Assembly (NCBI GenBank): GCA_030448085.1
Contig: JAUJNU010000059.1
Coordinates: 1-7,995, forward strand
From: Actinomycetota bacterium
GTDB taxonomy: Bacteria; Actinomycetota; UBA4738; CADDZG01; WHSQ01
DNA length: 7,995 nucleotides
Direction: 5' to 3'
The notes below the pieces were generated by a model. The model was not told the origin of the DNA. It saw nothing but the letters and a program-made list of their open reading frames with translations, and searched no databases. This document shows, in pieces, positions 1 through 6,511 of this stretch. Made by a program: the position numbers and the translations under genes. Every line of letters starts with the position of its first letter. Positions within the stretch are counted from its first letter, which is position 1.

Positions 1-1
1 C

Positions 2-262
2 CGCGCCGCGCCCCCACCCCACGCGGCCCCGGCGAGACCCCCCGCCGAGACCGCGCTCGAGCACTTCCTTCCCTGCGGGCGGGACCCGATTCGTGCGACG
101 GCGACCACCGAGGAGGACGCGGCCGAAAAGGTGGTGAAGGCGTTCGCCAAGATGCTGCCGGCCACCACGACCCTGGTTGCCGACCACTTCCGCTCGGTCC
201 TTCTGGCGGAGGCTCAGGCGAGGATCGTCGAGGACCTCGAAGAGGGGGTGGCGCAGCGATGA
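2..262 (+). CDS. 3' end of an unidentified gene, possibly a MerR-like regulator
   Basis: An open frame enters from the left edge and ends in TGA at 260-262, giving 86 visible residues and no start in the window. The first ~15 residues are rich in Pro and Ala, like a linker. The rest (from about ETALEHFLP) is charged and probably helical, ending in a segment with LPATTTLVADHF and a Glu-rich tail. The tail vaguely recalls carboxy-terminal regions of some actinobacterial MerR-type regulators, but no DNA-binding domain is visible, so this is a weak guess. Codon use looks coding, with G or C common at third positions. The stop overlaps the menG start (ATGA), so the two genes are probably co-transcribed and translationally coupled. 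I am fairly sure it is coding and unsure of the product. Confidence 0.6.
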   Translation, partial: RAAPPPHAAPARPPAETALEHFLPCGRDPIRATATTEEDAAEKVVKAFAKMLPATTTLVADHFRSVLLAEAQARIVEDLEEGVAQR

Positions 263-942
263 AGGAGCTACCCACGGGCGCGCAGAAGGCGGGCGCGGTA
301 CGGGCGATGTTCGACTCGATCGCCCCCCGCTACGACCTCGTGAACCGCATCATGACCTTCGGCCTGGACATGCTGTGGCGCAAGCGCGCGGTGCGGGACC
401 TGGCTCTGCCCGGAGGCTCGCTCGTTGTTGATGTCGCCTGCGGCACGGGTGACTTCTGCCGGGAGCTGTACAAGGTGGGGCACCGGCCCGTCGGGATCGA
501 CATGTCGGGGGGCATGCTTGCGAAGGCGAGAACGGAGGCGCCTCTCGTGCAGGCCGACGGGTTGAAGCAGCCGTTCGCATCGGGAGCCATCGACGGCATC
601 ACGTGCGGCTTCGCGCTGCGGAACGTGGTCGACATCGGTGAGCTCTTCGACGAGCTCGCCCGAGTTGTGCGCCCCGGTGGTCGCATCGCCCTCCTCGAGG
701 TGTCCGAGCCCCGCTCCAAGCTCGTCCGCTTCGGGCACCGCATCTACTTCCACAAGATCGTCCCGCTCATCGGTAGGCTCCTTTCGGACCGGGAGGCATA
801 CAGCTACCTGCCGCGCTCGACCGCGTACCTGCCGGAGACCGATGAGCTTCTTGCCATGTTGCGTCGTTCCGGGTTGGAGGACGTCTCGGCTTCGAAGGTG
901 GGCCTCGGCGCCGCTCAGATCCTGTACGGGACGAGGGCCTGA
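259..942 (+). CDS. menG: Demethylmenaquinone methyltransferase (MenG/UbiE family)
   Basis: It transfers a methyl group from S-adenosylmethionine to demethylmenaquinone, the last step of menaquinone synthesis, at the inner face of the membrane. The 227-residue length is normal for the family. The amino end carries the UbiE/COQ5 signature (FDSIAPRYDLVNRIMTFGLD, residues 18-37, followed by MLWRK). SAM motif I is VVDVACGTGDF (56-66), the acidic end of the second strand is GIDMS (79-83), and the second family signature is RVVRPGGRIALLEVS (135-149). The conserved carboxy region runs SDREAYSYLPRS to ILYGTRA. The ATG at 259 overlaps the upstream stop, with a purine-rich AGAGGGGG about ten bases upstream. 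menF starts two bases after the stop. The menaquinone context favours MenG over a ubiquinone-specific UbiE, although the family serves both. Confidence 0.96.
   Translation: MKELPTGAQKAGAVRAMFDSIAPRYDLVNRIMTFGLDMLWRKRAVRDLALPGGSLVVDVACGTGDFCRELYKVGHRPVGIDMSGGMLAKARTEAPLVQADGLKQPFASGAIDGITCGFALRNVVDIGELFDELARVVRPGGRIALLEVSEPRSKLVRFGHRIYFHKIVPLIGRLLSDREAYSYLPRSTAYLPETDELLAMLRRSGLEDVSASKVGLGAAQILYGTRA
933..937 (+). promoter_or_regulatory. Ribosome binding site that fixes the menF start
   Basis: GAGGG lies inside the last codons of menG, six bases before the GTG at 944. Good spacing, together with the fact that this GTG follows the menG stop by one base, decides the start. The same frame stays open much further upstream (to an ATG at 638), but only across menG coding sequence. 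Confidence 0.6.
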
Positions 943-943
943 G

Positions 944-2146
944 GTGGCCGTAGAGGCCGACGCCGGGCTCGAATTGACCTCCGTCCTTACCGGGGGCAGG
1001 GGCTTCCTCTGGATGAAGGAGGGGGCCGGGATCGCCGGCTCGGGCGAGGCGGCGGCGGTGGATCCGGGAACCGGGCCGGGGCGGTTCCAGCGAGCGGAAG
1101 AAAGTCTTTGGGAGGCTTTCAGCCGCGCCAAGTTTTCGGACGTGCCTCCCGTCGCCTTCGGGAGCTTCACCTTCGATCCTGAGAGAGCCGGCTCGGCCCT
1201 CGTGTTGCCGGAGGTGGTCCTTCGTCGTGAGCCGGGGGAGCCCACTGTGGTCACCGGAGATGAGGGCGTGGACGCGCTCGTTGATGGGGCGCTGCAGAGG
1301 ACCGGTGACGCAGCCGCCGACGCCGGGCATGACTTCGACATCAGGTACGCCGGATCAACGATCTCAGAGGTTGCCTGGCTCGACGCGGTTGCTGCTGCCG
1401 CCGAGACGATCCGCGGGGGCGCATTAGAAAAGGTCGTCCTCGCGCGCGACGTGCTCATCTGGTCGAAGGAGGAGCTCGATCTCGGTGTGTTGGTTCGTAG
1501 GCTGGGCCGCAGATTCCCTCAATGTTTCACGTTCGCCTTCGACGGCCTGGTGGGGGCGACCCCCGAGCTGTTGATCCGCCGCACCGGGCGCAACGTCGAA
1601 TCCATCGTCCTCGCGGGCTCGGCTCGGCGGGGGGTCTCGCAAGCCGAGGACGAGTCGATCGGCCGGGCCCTTCTCTCCTCGCCGAAGGACCTCTCGGAGC
1701 ACCGGCCCGCGGTCCGCTCGGTGGCCGACGTCCTCAGGCTGCTGTGTAGCGAGATCGACGTCCCTCTGGAGCCCTCACTGCTGCGGCTTCCGAACGTCCA
1801 GCATCTCGCCACGCACATCCGGGGTGAGCTGAAGGAACCGGTGACCGCCCTGGGCTTGGCCGGGAGATTGCACCCCTCGGCGGCGGTCTGCGGCCTCCCG
1901 CGGTCCGACGCGATGAACCTGATCAGTTCCTCAGAGGGCATGGACCGGGCGCGCTATAGCGGTCCGGTCGGTTGGGTGGACGCGAGGGGGGACGGCGAGT
2001 GGGGGATAGCCCTTCGCTGCGCGGAGATACAGGGCAAGAGGGGTCGCCTCTTCGCCGGCAACGGCATCGTGGGTGACTCCATCCCGGAGGACGAGCTGGA
2101 GGAAACCCGCCTCAAGCTGCGGGCGATGATCTCGGCCCTCGGCTAG
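944..2146 (+). CDS. menF: Isochorismate synthase (chorismate-utilising enzyme family)
   Basis: It converts chorismate to isochorismate, the entry step of menaquinone synthesis, as a soluble Mg-dependent enzyme. Starting at GTG 944 it has 400 residues, usual for MenF/EntC/DhbC. Family landmarks are GALEKVVLARDV (159-170, with the Lys expected to act as general base), FTFAFDGLVGATPELL (195-210), IVLAGSARRG (221-230), SPKDLSEH (246-253), LPNVQHLATHIRGEL (282-296), LHPSAAVCGLPR (309-320), RYSGPVGWVDARGDGEW (337-353) and LFAGNGIVGDSIPEDELEETRLK (369-391), the last two carrying the Mg- and substrate-binding acids. The amino 130 residues are poorly conserved, as in relatives. The short LAGS-A-RRG is a mild departure from the usual LAGTRRG. 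The gene is coupled to menG and its 3' end overlaps the convergent menD. The men context argues for MenF rather than a siderophore or salicylate paralogue. Confidence 0.94.
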   Translation: MAVEADAGLELTSVLTGGRGFLWMKEGAGIAGSGEAAAVDPGTGPGRFQRAEESLWEAFSRAKFSDVPPVAFGSFTFDPERAGSALVLPEVVLRREPGEPTVVTGDEGVDALVDGALQRTGDAAADAGHDFDIRYAGSTISEVAWLDAVAAAAETIRGGALEKVVLARDVLIWSKEELDLGVLVRRLGRRFPQCFTFAFDGLVGATPELLIRRTGRNVESIVLAGSARRGVSQAEDESIGRALLSSPKDLSEHRPAVRSVADVLRLLCSEIDVPLEPSLLRLPNVQHLATHIRGELKEPVTALGLAGRLHPSAAVCGLPRSDAMNLISSSEGMDRARYSGPVGWVDARGDGEWGIALRCAEIQGKRGRLFAGNGIVGDSIPEDELEETRLKLRAMISALG

Positions 2147-3884
2147 GCGCCGACCGCATTGCAAGCGGGTAGGTCTGCAGTGCCCGTTGGACTTCGCTCC
2201 ACAATCGCGCGTGGATGGCGACATTCTGCTCCCGGTCGGTGGGGACCTCGATCAGCTGAACGCCTCCCGCTGCCTGCGCCGCGTCCATGGCCGCGATCAG
2301 TTCAGCTCGCTCTTTCACCCGGCTGAACCCGCATCCGTAGAGCTCTGCCACCTTGGCCAGGTCGAGGCCGTGTGGGGTCCCGAAGAGCTTCTCGAACCGG
2401 TCCGGGAACGTCGCCTGGGGAAGGAACGAGAAGATGCCGCCCCCGTCGTTGTTGAGGACGACGAAGGTCGCGCTCACATCCCCCTTGGCCGCCAGCATCA
2501 GACCGTTCTGATCGTGAAGTAGCGAGAGGTCGCCGCACAGGGCGACGGTCGGCCCGTCCGAGGCGAGTGCGGCCCCCAAGGCCGTCGACACGAATCCATC
2601 GATCCCGTTGGCTCCCCGGTTCGCGACGTATGTAAGGCCCCCTCGTGGGGCCATCACGGACTCGACATCGCGCAGCGGCATGCTCGACGCGAGGACGAAC
2701 GTTCCGCCTTCTGGCACAGAGTCGGTGACGGCTCGCGCCACGGCGGGCTCCGACATCTCTTGCTCGTTCTTCAGCCACGTGTCGATCGCCGAGCGGGCGC
2801 GCTGCTCTGCGTCCCTCCACGACCCGAGCCACGCCTTGTCGCGCTCCTCGTCCTCGACCGCCCTTGCCAACGCGTCGCAGGCGGCTCCTACGTCCCAGGC
2901 GAGCACGAGGTGGTTGGACCGATCCGGGTCGAGCCACGCTCCGTCGGCGTCGATCGAGATCTGCCGAGGAGCTGCCGCGGCCAGATGGGCGAGGCCCTTG
3001 GAGATGATGCCCGAGCCGAACCGCAGCACCATGTCCGGTGCATGTGCGTCCCGGAACGAAGGCACCCGTAGCAACGGGTCGTAGGCTGAGATCGAGCCTT
3101 CCTGCCGCGCTCCTGAGAGCGGGTCGGCGAGAAGCGGCCAGCCCAGCGCGACCGCGAGCCGCTTCACCGAGTCGGGTGACTTGGTCCCGGCCCCCGCCAC
3201 CACGATCCCACGGGCCGCCCCCCGAAGCTCCGCCGCGATCTGCTCCACCTCCTCCGCCCCCGGCGTCCGGGCGCCGATCCTCATCTCGGTCCAGGGGCGG
3301 CCGTCGGCTCTGCCCTCGATATCCGTCGTCCAACCATCGGCTACGGGCACGAGGGGCTCCCGGAACGCAAGGTTCAGATGGACCGGACCCGGTGGGGACC
3401 CGAGCGCCACTGCCGCGGCTCTCGCACCGACGGAACGCCAGTAGCCGACAGAGGTGAGCCTCTCCTCAGGTACGCCCACCTCCGAGAACCAGCGGACCGA
3501 CTCGCCGTAGATCCTGATCTGGTCGATCGTCTGGCTGGCGCCGGTGTCTCTCAACTCGGGGGGGCGGTCCGCGGTGAGGACGATGAGCGGCGTTCTTGAA
3601 TGGTCGGCCTCCAGAACGGCGGGGTGGAAGTTCGGTACGGCCGTCCCCGAGGTGCAGGCGACGCCAACCGGACGGCCGGTGCGCTTGGCGATGCCCAGCG
3701 CGAGGAACGAAGCGGAGCGCTCGTCGATCGAAACGTGGAGCGACACCCGTTCGTCGGCAGCGAGCGCCATCGCCAAGGGGGCCGAGCGCGAACCCGGCGC
3801 GAGGCACGCGTGCCTCATGCCGCTCCTCACGAGCTCGTCGACCAGCACGAGCGCGAGAGCGTGCGAGGGATTCATGGCTTTCAC
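2112..3884 (-). CDS. menD: 2-succinyl-5-enolpyruvyl-6-hydroxy-3-cyclohexene-1-carboxylate synthase (SEPHCHC synthase)
   Basis: This thiamine diphosphate (ThDP) enzyme joins isochorismate to the succinic semialdehyde unit derived from 2-oxoglutarate, with loss of CO2 and pyruvate retained as the enolpyruvyl group. Two starts are possible. GTG at 3884 overlaps the menC stop as GTGA and has GGGGTG five bases upstream; ATG at 3875 gives the MNPS amino end that I recall from mycobacterial MenD. In ATG numbering, LAPGSRSAPLA (25-35) and SIDERSASFLALG (49-61, catalytic Glu52) belong to the PYR domain, followed by CTSGTAVPN and LTADRPPELRDTGASQTIDQ. The ThDP-binding region in the carboxy domain starts at GDLSLLHDQNGL (about 448) and ends at LNNDGGGIFSFLPQ (about 474-487). 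The length of 587-590 residues is normal. The last ~20 residues (TYPLAMRS to SSPAA) look like an unconserved tail, and this part overlaps the menF end. Confidence 0.95.
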   Translation of the reverse strand: MKAMNPSHALALVLVDELVRSGMRHACLAPGSRSAPLAMALAADERVSLHVSIDERSASFLALGIAKRTGRPVGVACTSGTAVPNFHPAVLEADHSRTPLIVLTADRPPELRDTGASQTIDQIRIYGESVRWFSEVGVPEERLTSVGYWRSVGARAAAVALGSPPGPVHLNLAFREPLVPVADGWTTDIEGRADGRPWTEMRIGARTPGAEEVEQIAAELRGAARGIVVAGAGTKSPDSVKRLAVALGWPLLADPLSGARQEGSISAYDPLLRVPSFRDAHAPDMVLRFGSGIISKGLAHLAAAAPRQISIDADGAWLDPDRSNHLVLAWDVGAACDALARAVEDEERDKAWLGSWRDAEQRARSAIDTWLKNEQEMSEPAVARAVTDSVPEGGTFVLASSMPLRDVESVMAPRGGLTYVANRGANGIDGFVSTALGAALASDGPTVALCGDLSLLHDQNGLMLAAKGDVSATFVVLNNDGGGIFSFLPQATFPDRFEKLFGTPHGLDLAKVAELYGCGFSRVKERAELIAAMDAAQAAGGVQLIEVPTDREQNVAIHARLWSEVQRALQTYPLAMRSAPSRGPRSSPAA

Positions 3885-4797
3885 AGCGTCACCCCGGCTA
3901 CGTCAGCAGCCGCCTCCAGGCGAGCCAACAGGTCGCGGCTCCTCGGCGAGGGCGGCCTCGGCCAGAGATCCTCATCGACCTCAGGCCGGCGCACCGTGAT
4001 GTGGCCGTTCACCGGCAGGAGCGGCTCGGCTGTGACGTCATGCGAGAGGGCGAGGAGGTGGCGAGGCCGCAGGCATGGGGAGCTCGGGCAGGGCGGCCGC
4101 CAGCGATCCCGGCGCCCAGCCCAACGGAGGGTCTCCAGCGCCGAGGACGACGACCGGCAGCCCCGCTCTCTCCGCCACCTCGAGCGAGCGGACCGCGCCG
4201 CCGAGGGCTGCACCTTGAGGACCACGATGTCTGCAGCCTCGAGACCGGCGACGCAGCGGGTCCTCGGCGTCACCACGGACTCGTCGGCAGCCAGGGAACG
4301 TCCGGCTCGTCCTGCACCAGGCGCGCCATCTCCTCGAGGGTTGCGACGGGCTGCTCGACATACTCCAGCCCGAACCTCATGGTGACCTGATGCGCGCTGC
4401 TGCGGGTCTCGACATCCCACGCTCCGTTGGCAATCTATCCGGATCTTTCCTTGCGGCGAGCATACGAACGCTTCCACCGCGCCTCGTCGTCACCCTCGGC
4501 GACCTTCACCTTCGCCATCGCGCATCCCGAGCGGGTCACCCGGTCGTGAGCGTCTTGGGCCGAGACGGCCGGGATCGTGACGTTGACGGGGATGCCGGTC
4601 GCGCGGAGCGGGCCGCCTGCTCCCTCGCTGCCTCCACCGCGGAGGAGCCAACGTGCAGCTACCTCGGTCGGGTACTCGAGGAACGGAGAGAACTCGCCCC
4701 AGCCGGCCGGGCCCCTCAGCAGAACCCCGCTCCGGGCCTCGACCCCGCGGAATCTCACGTTCATCGGGACCCGGAAAGGCACGGCTAGGAGATCCAC
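3881..4797 (-). pseudogene. menC: o-Succinylbenzoate synthase, reading frame broken by many small indels
   Basis: MenC is an enolase-superfamily enzyme that dehydrates SHCHC to o-succinylbenzoate. Its protein can be read from GTG 4797 (MDLLAVPFRVPMNV, then GPAGWGEFSPF and CAMAKVKVAEG with the catalytic KxK) but changes frame repeatedly. Pieces in order: frame of 4797 to about 4478; then KIRID to about 4432; ANGAWDVE to GLEYVEQP and DEPDVP to about 4294; LAADESV to IVVLKVQP to about 4205; GGAVRSLEVAERAGLPVV to about 4148; SSALET to about 4129; SVGLGAGIA to about 4104; LAAALPELP to about 4078; HACGLAT to about 4058; LLALSHDVTAEPLLPVNG to the TGA at 3881. A further compensating pair is likely near 4650 and 4580. 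Metal-ligand and catalytic residues (KxK, RIDANGAW Asp, EYVEQP Glu, AADES Asp, VLKVQP Lys) all survive. Repaired, it would have about 306 residues, normal for actinobacterial MenC. It overlaps the menA end and the menD start. Whether it is a real pseudogene or a consensus error cannot be told here. Confidence 0.85.
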
Positions 4798-5638
4798 AGA
4801 CCCACCGCCAGGAGGAGAAGGCCAGTTGCGTCTGCGCGGTTGCCCCGAGCGCCGCCACCAGCCGGAGAGCGTCTTCGCCGCGGGCGAGCCTCGCGGCCCG
4901 AAGGGCAAGGGGGGCCGAACCAAGGGCGAGCAGGGGCCATGGCGAGGAGTCGAGAAGAGTGATGATGATCCCCAGCAGATAGCTCACCCCAAGGAGGACG
5001 AAGTAGAGCCGGCGGCTCTTATGGGGGCCGAGACGGACGCTGAGCGTGTTCTTGCCCGCCGCTTCGTCCGTGTGGATGTCTCGCAGGTTGTTCATCGTGA
5101 GGATGGCGCTGGCCAGGAGCCCGACGGGGATCGCCGACATCGCCGCCAGAGCCGTCAGTTGCTCGTCCTGCACGTATGCAGAGCCGATCGTGGCAACGAG
5201 CCCGAAGAAGACGAAGACGAATACCTCACCTAGCCCCGCTGAGGCGTAGGGCTTGGGCCCTCCGCTGTAACCGAGAGCGGCCACGAAGCAAGCAACGCCG
5301 ACGAGGAGGAGCTCGACGCCCACCCGCAAGGCAAGCCCGAGCCCGGCGATGGCCGCAACGGCGAACGCGATCCCGATCGCTCTCTTCATCCGGGCCGGGC
5401 TGACGATCCCGGCCGCCACCGCCCGGCGCGGTCCCACCCGGGCCGCGGTGTCGACCCCGGACGCTGCATCGAAGAGGTCGTTGGCGAAGTTCACGGCCAC
5501 CTGGAGGGACAGCGACACGACGAGCGCCAGCGCGAACGGGAGCGGCTCGAACCGGCTGGTCGCGGCCGTGCCCACCAGCACGGGCGAGACGGCGGCCGGA
5601 AGGGTCCGGGGCCGGGCCGCCTCGATCCAAACGCTCAT
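4785..5638 (-). CDS. menA: 1,4-dihydroxy-2-naphthoate polyprenyltransferase, with a frameshift in the last helix
   Basis: This UbiA-family membrane enzyme attaches the polyprenyl tail to DHNA (1,4-dihydroxy-2-naphthoate) with loss of CO2, giving demethylmenaquinone. The amino end SVWIEAARPRTLPAAVSPVL is typical of MenA. The first Asp-rich motif is NDLFDAASGVD (53-63) and the second is NNLRDIHTDE (183-192), followed by GKNTLSVRLG; both bind the Mg-diphosphate. About eight hydrophobic segments are visible. As written, the frame stays open to 4490 (382 residues), but after residue 274 (TQLAF, near 4819) the sequence becomes polar and is menC read in the wrong frame. Adding one base near 4817 gives a hydrophobic end (LLLLAVGLWIS) and a TAG at 4787-4785, for about 284 residues, the family's usual length. 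The start is ATG 5638, four bases after the menB stop, with no clear Shine-Dalgarno sequence, so translation is probably coupled to menB. Confidence 0.9.
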
Positions 5639-5642
5639 GTCG

Positions 5643-6455
5643 TCAGGGGCGTTTGGGGAAGCGATCGAAGTTCGGCTTGCGCTTCTCGAGATATGCGTCC
5701 CGGCCCTCCTGGGCCTCTTCGCTCAGGTAGTAGAGGAGGGTGGCGTCGCCGGCCAGCTGCTGTACCCCGGCGAGGCCGTCGGTATCGGCGTTGAATGAGG
5801 CCTTCAGTAGCCTCAGGGCCAGCGGGCTCATCTCGAGGATCCGGTGGGCCCACGCGACCGTCTCCTCCTCGAGCCTGTCGAGCGGGACGACCTTGTTGAC
5901 GAGCCCCATCCGGAGCGCTTCTTCGGCGTCGTACTGCTCGCACAGATACCAGATCTCGCGAGCTTTCTTCTGCCCTACCATCCGGGCCAGGAGCCCTGCT
6001 CCGTACCCGCCGTCGAAGGAGCCGACCTTCGGGCCCGTCTGGCCGAAGCGGGCGTTGTCCGCGGCCACCGTCAGGTCGCACACGACGTGGAGGACGTGCC
6101 CGCCCCCGATGGCGTACCCGGCGACCATGGCGATCACGGGCTTCGGGCAGCGCCTGATCTGGACCTGAAGGTCGAGGACGTTCAGACGACCTATGCCCTT
6201 CTCGTCCTTGTACCCGTCGTTGCCCCGCACCCGCTGGTCGCCGCCGGAGCAGAACGCGTCCGGGCCCTGGCCGGTGAAGATGATGACGCCGATCGTGGGG
6301 TCGTCCCTCGCTATGTCGAAGGCCTCGGACAGCTCGAACAATGTCTTGGGGCGGAAGGCGTTGCGGACCTCGGGCCGGTTGATCGTGATCTTGGCTACTC
6401 CGCCGGAGGTCTCGTAGATGATGTCTTCGTAGTCTTTCGGCCTCTGCCAATCCAT
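5643..6455 (-). CDS. menB: 1,4-dihydroxy-2-naphthoyl-CoA synthase
   Basis: This crotonase-family enzyme closes the second ring of OSB-CoA (o-succinylbenzoyl-CoA) by a Dieckmann-type condensation. The chosen ATG at 6455 gives 270 residues beginning [15 protein letters not shown], typical of MenB. An ATG at 6494 in the same frame would add 13 residues read through AT-rich leader sequence, and AGGAG at 6471-6467, eleven bases before ATG 6455, supports the shorter form. Landmarks are [12 protein letters not shown] (25-36), [15 protein letters not shown] (60-74, oxyanion region), [15 protein letters not shown] (114-128), [16 protein letters not shown] (137-152, with Ser146 and Asp148) and [10 protein letters not shown] near the end. 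Gly141 in QTGP matches the position I recall as Gly156 in E. coli MenB, which would make it a bicarbonate-dependent type I enzyme (inference). It is the first gene of the menB-menA-menC-menD unit. Confidence 0.96.
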   Translation of the reverse strand: MDWQRPKDYEDIIYETSGGVAKITINRPEVRNAFRPKTLFELSEAFDIARDDPTIGVIIFTGQGPDAFCSGGDQRVRGNDGYKDEKGIGRLNVLDLQVQIRRCPKPVIAMVAGYAIGGGHVLHVVCDLTVAADNARFGQTGPKVGSFDGGYGAGLLARMVGQKKAREIWYLCEQYDAEEALRMGLVNKVVPLDRLEEETVAWAHRILEMSPLALRLLKASFNADTDGLAGVQQLAGDATLLYYLSEEAQEGRDAYLEKRKPNFDRFPKRP

Positions 6456-6511
6456 ATGAGAGATAACTCCTAAAGTGATAACTCGAATGGTCATAGCTAC
6501 CGTAGCAGCCC
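6456..6511. promoter_or_regulatory. Divergent intergenic region between menB and menE
   Basis: This 56-base gap is clearly richer in A and T than the flanking genes and must hold the control signals for the leftward menBACD unit and probably for menE. It contains a palindromic TAGCTA (6494-6499) that resembles a weak -10 element on either strand. For menB, TTATCC (6522-6517, inside menE) lies 17 bases from it, a poor -35 match (3 of 6). No convincing -35 is seen for menE. menE also lacks an obvious Shine-Dalgarno sequence before its GTG. The region as a whole is a confident promoter location; the individual boxes are guesses. Confidence 0.45.
6462..6484. repeat. Direct repeat GATAACTC x2 in the menB leader
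   Basis: GATAACTC occurs at 6462-6469 and again at 6477-6484, a 15-base period. On the menB strand it reads GAGTTATC, and the GAG of the copy nearer menB forms part of the AGGAG Shine-Dalgarno (6471-6467). A shorter GATAAC recurs at 6518-6523 in the start of menE. The placement would suit an operator or a leader element controlling menB, but no regulator is identified. Confidence 0.5.

Noticed and set aside
638..943. Upstream extension of the menF frame to an ATG at 638
   Set aside because: It lies wholly inside menG in another frame and reads as a Ser/Arg-rich shadow. GTG 944 has good ribosome binding site spacing and gives the normal family length.
268..1458. Leftward open frame of 396 codons opposite menG and menF
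   Set aside because: It is antisense to two confidently identified genes, with composition typical of a complementary-strand shadow and no recognisable domain.
3596..4390. Rightward open frames of about 260 codons opposite menD and menC
   Set aside because: They are Arg/Pro-rich shadows. The opposite strand carries clear MenD and MenC motifs.
4038..4817. Programmed ribosomal frameshifting in menC
   Set aside because: At least nine shifts in both directions, with no slippery heptamers or consistent signals, cannot be programmed recoding.
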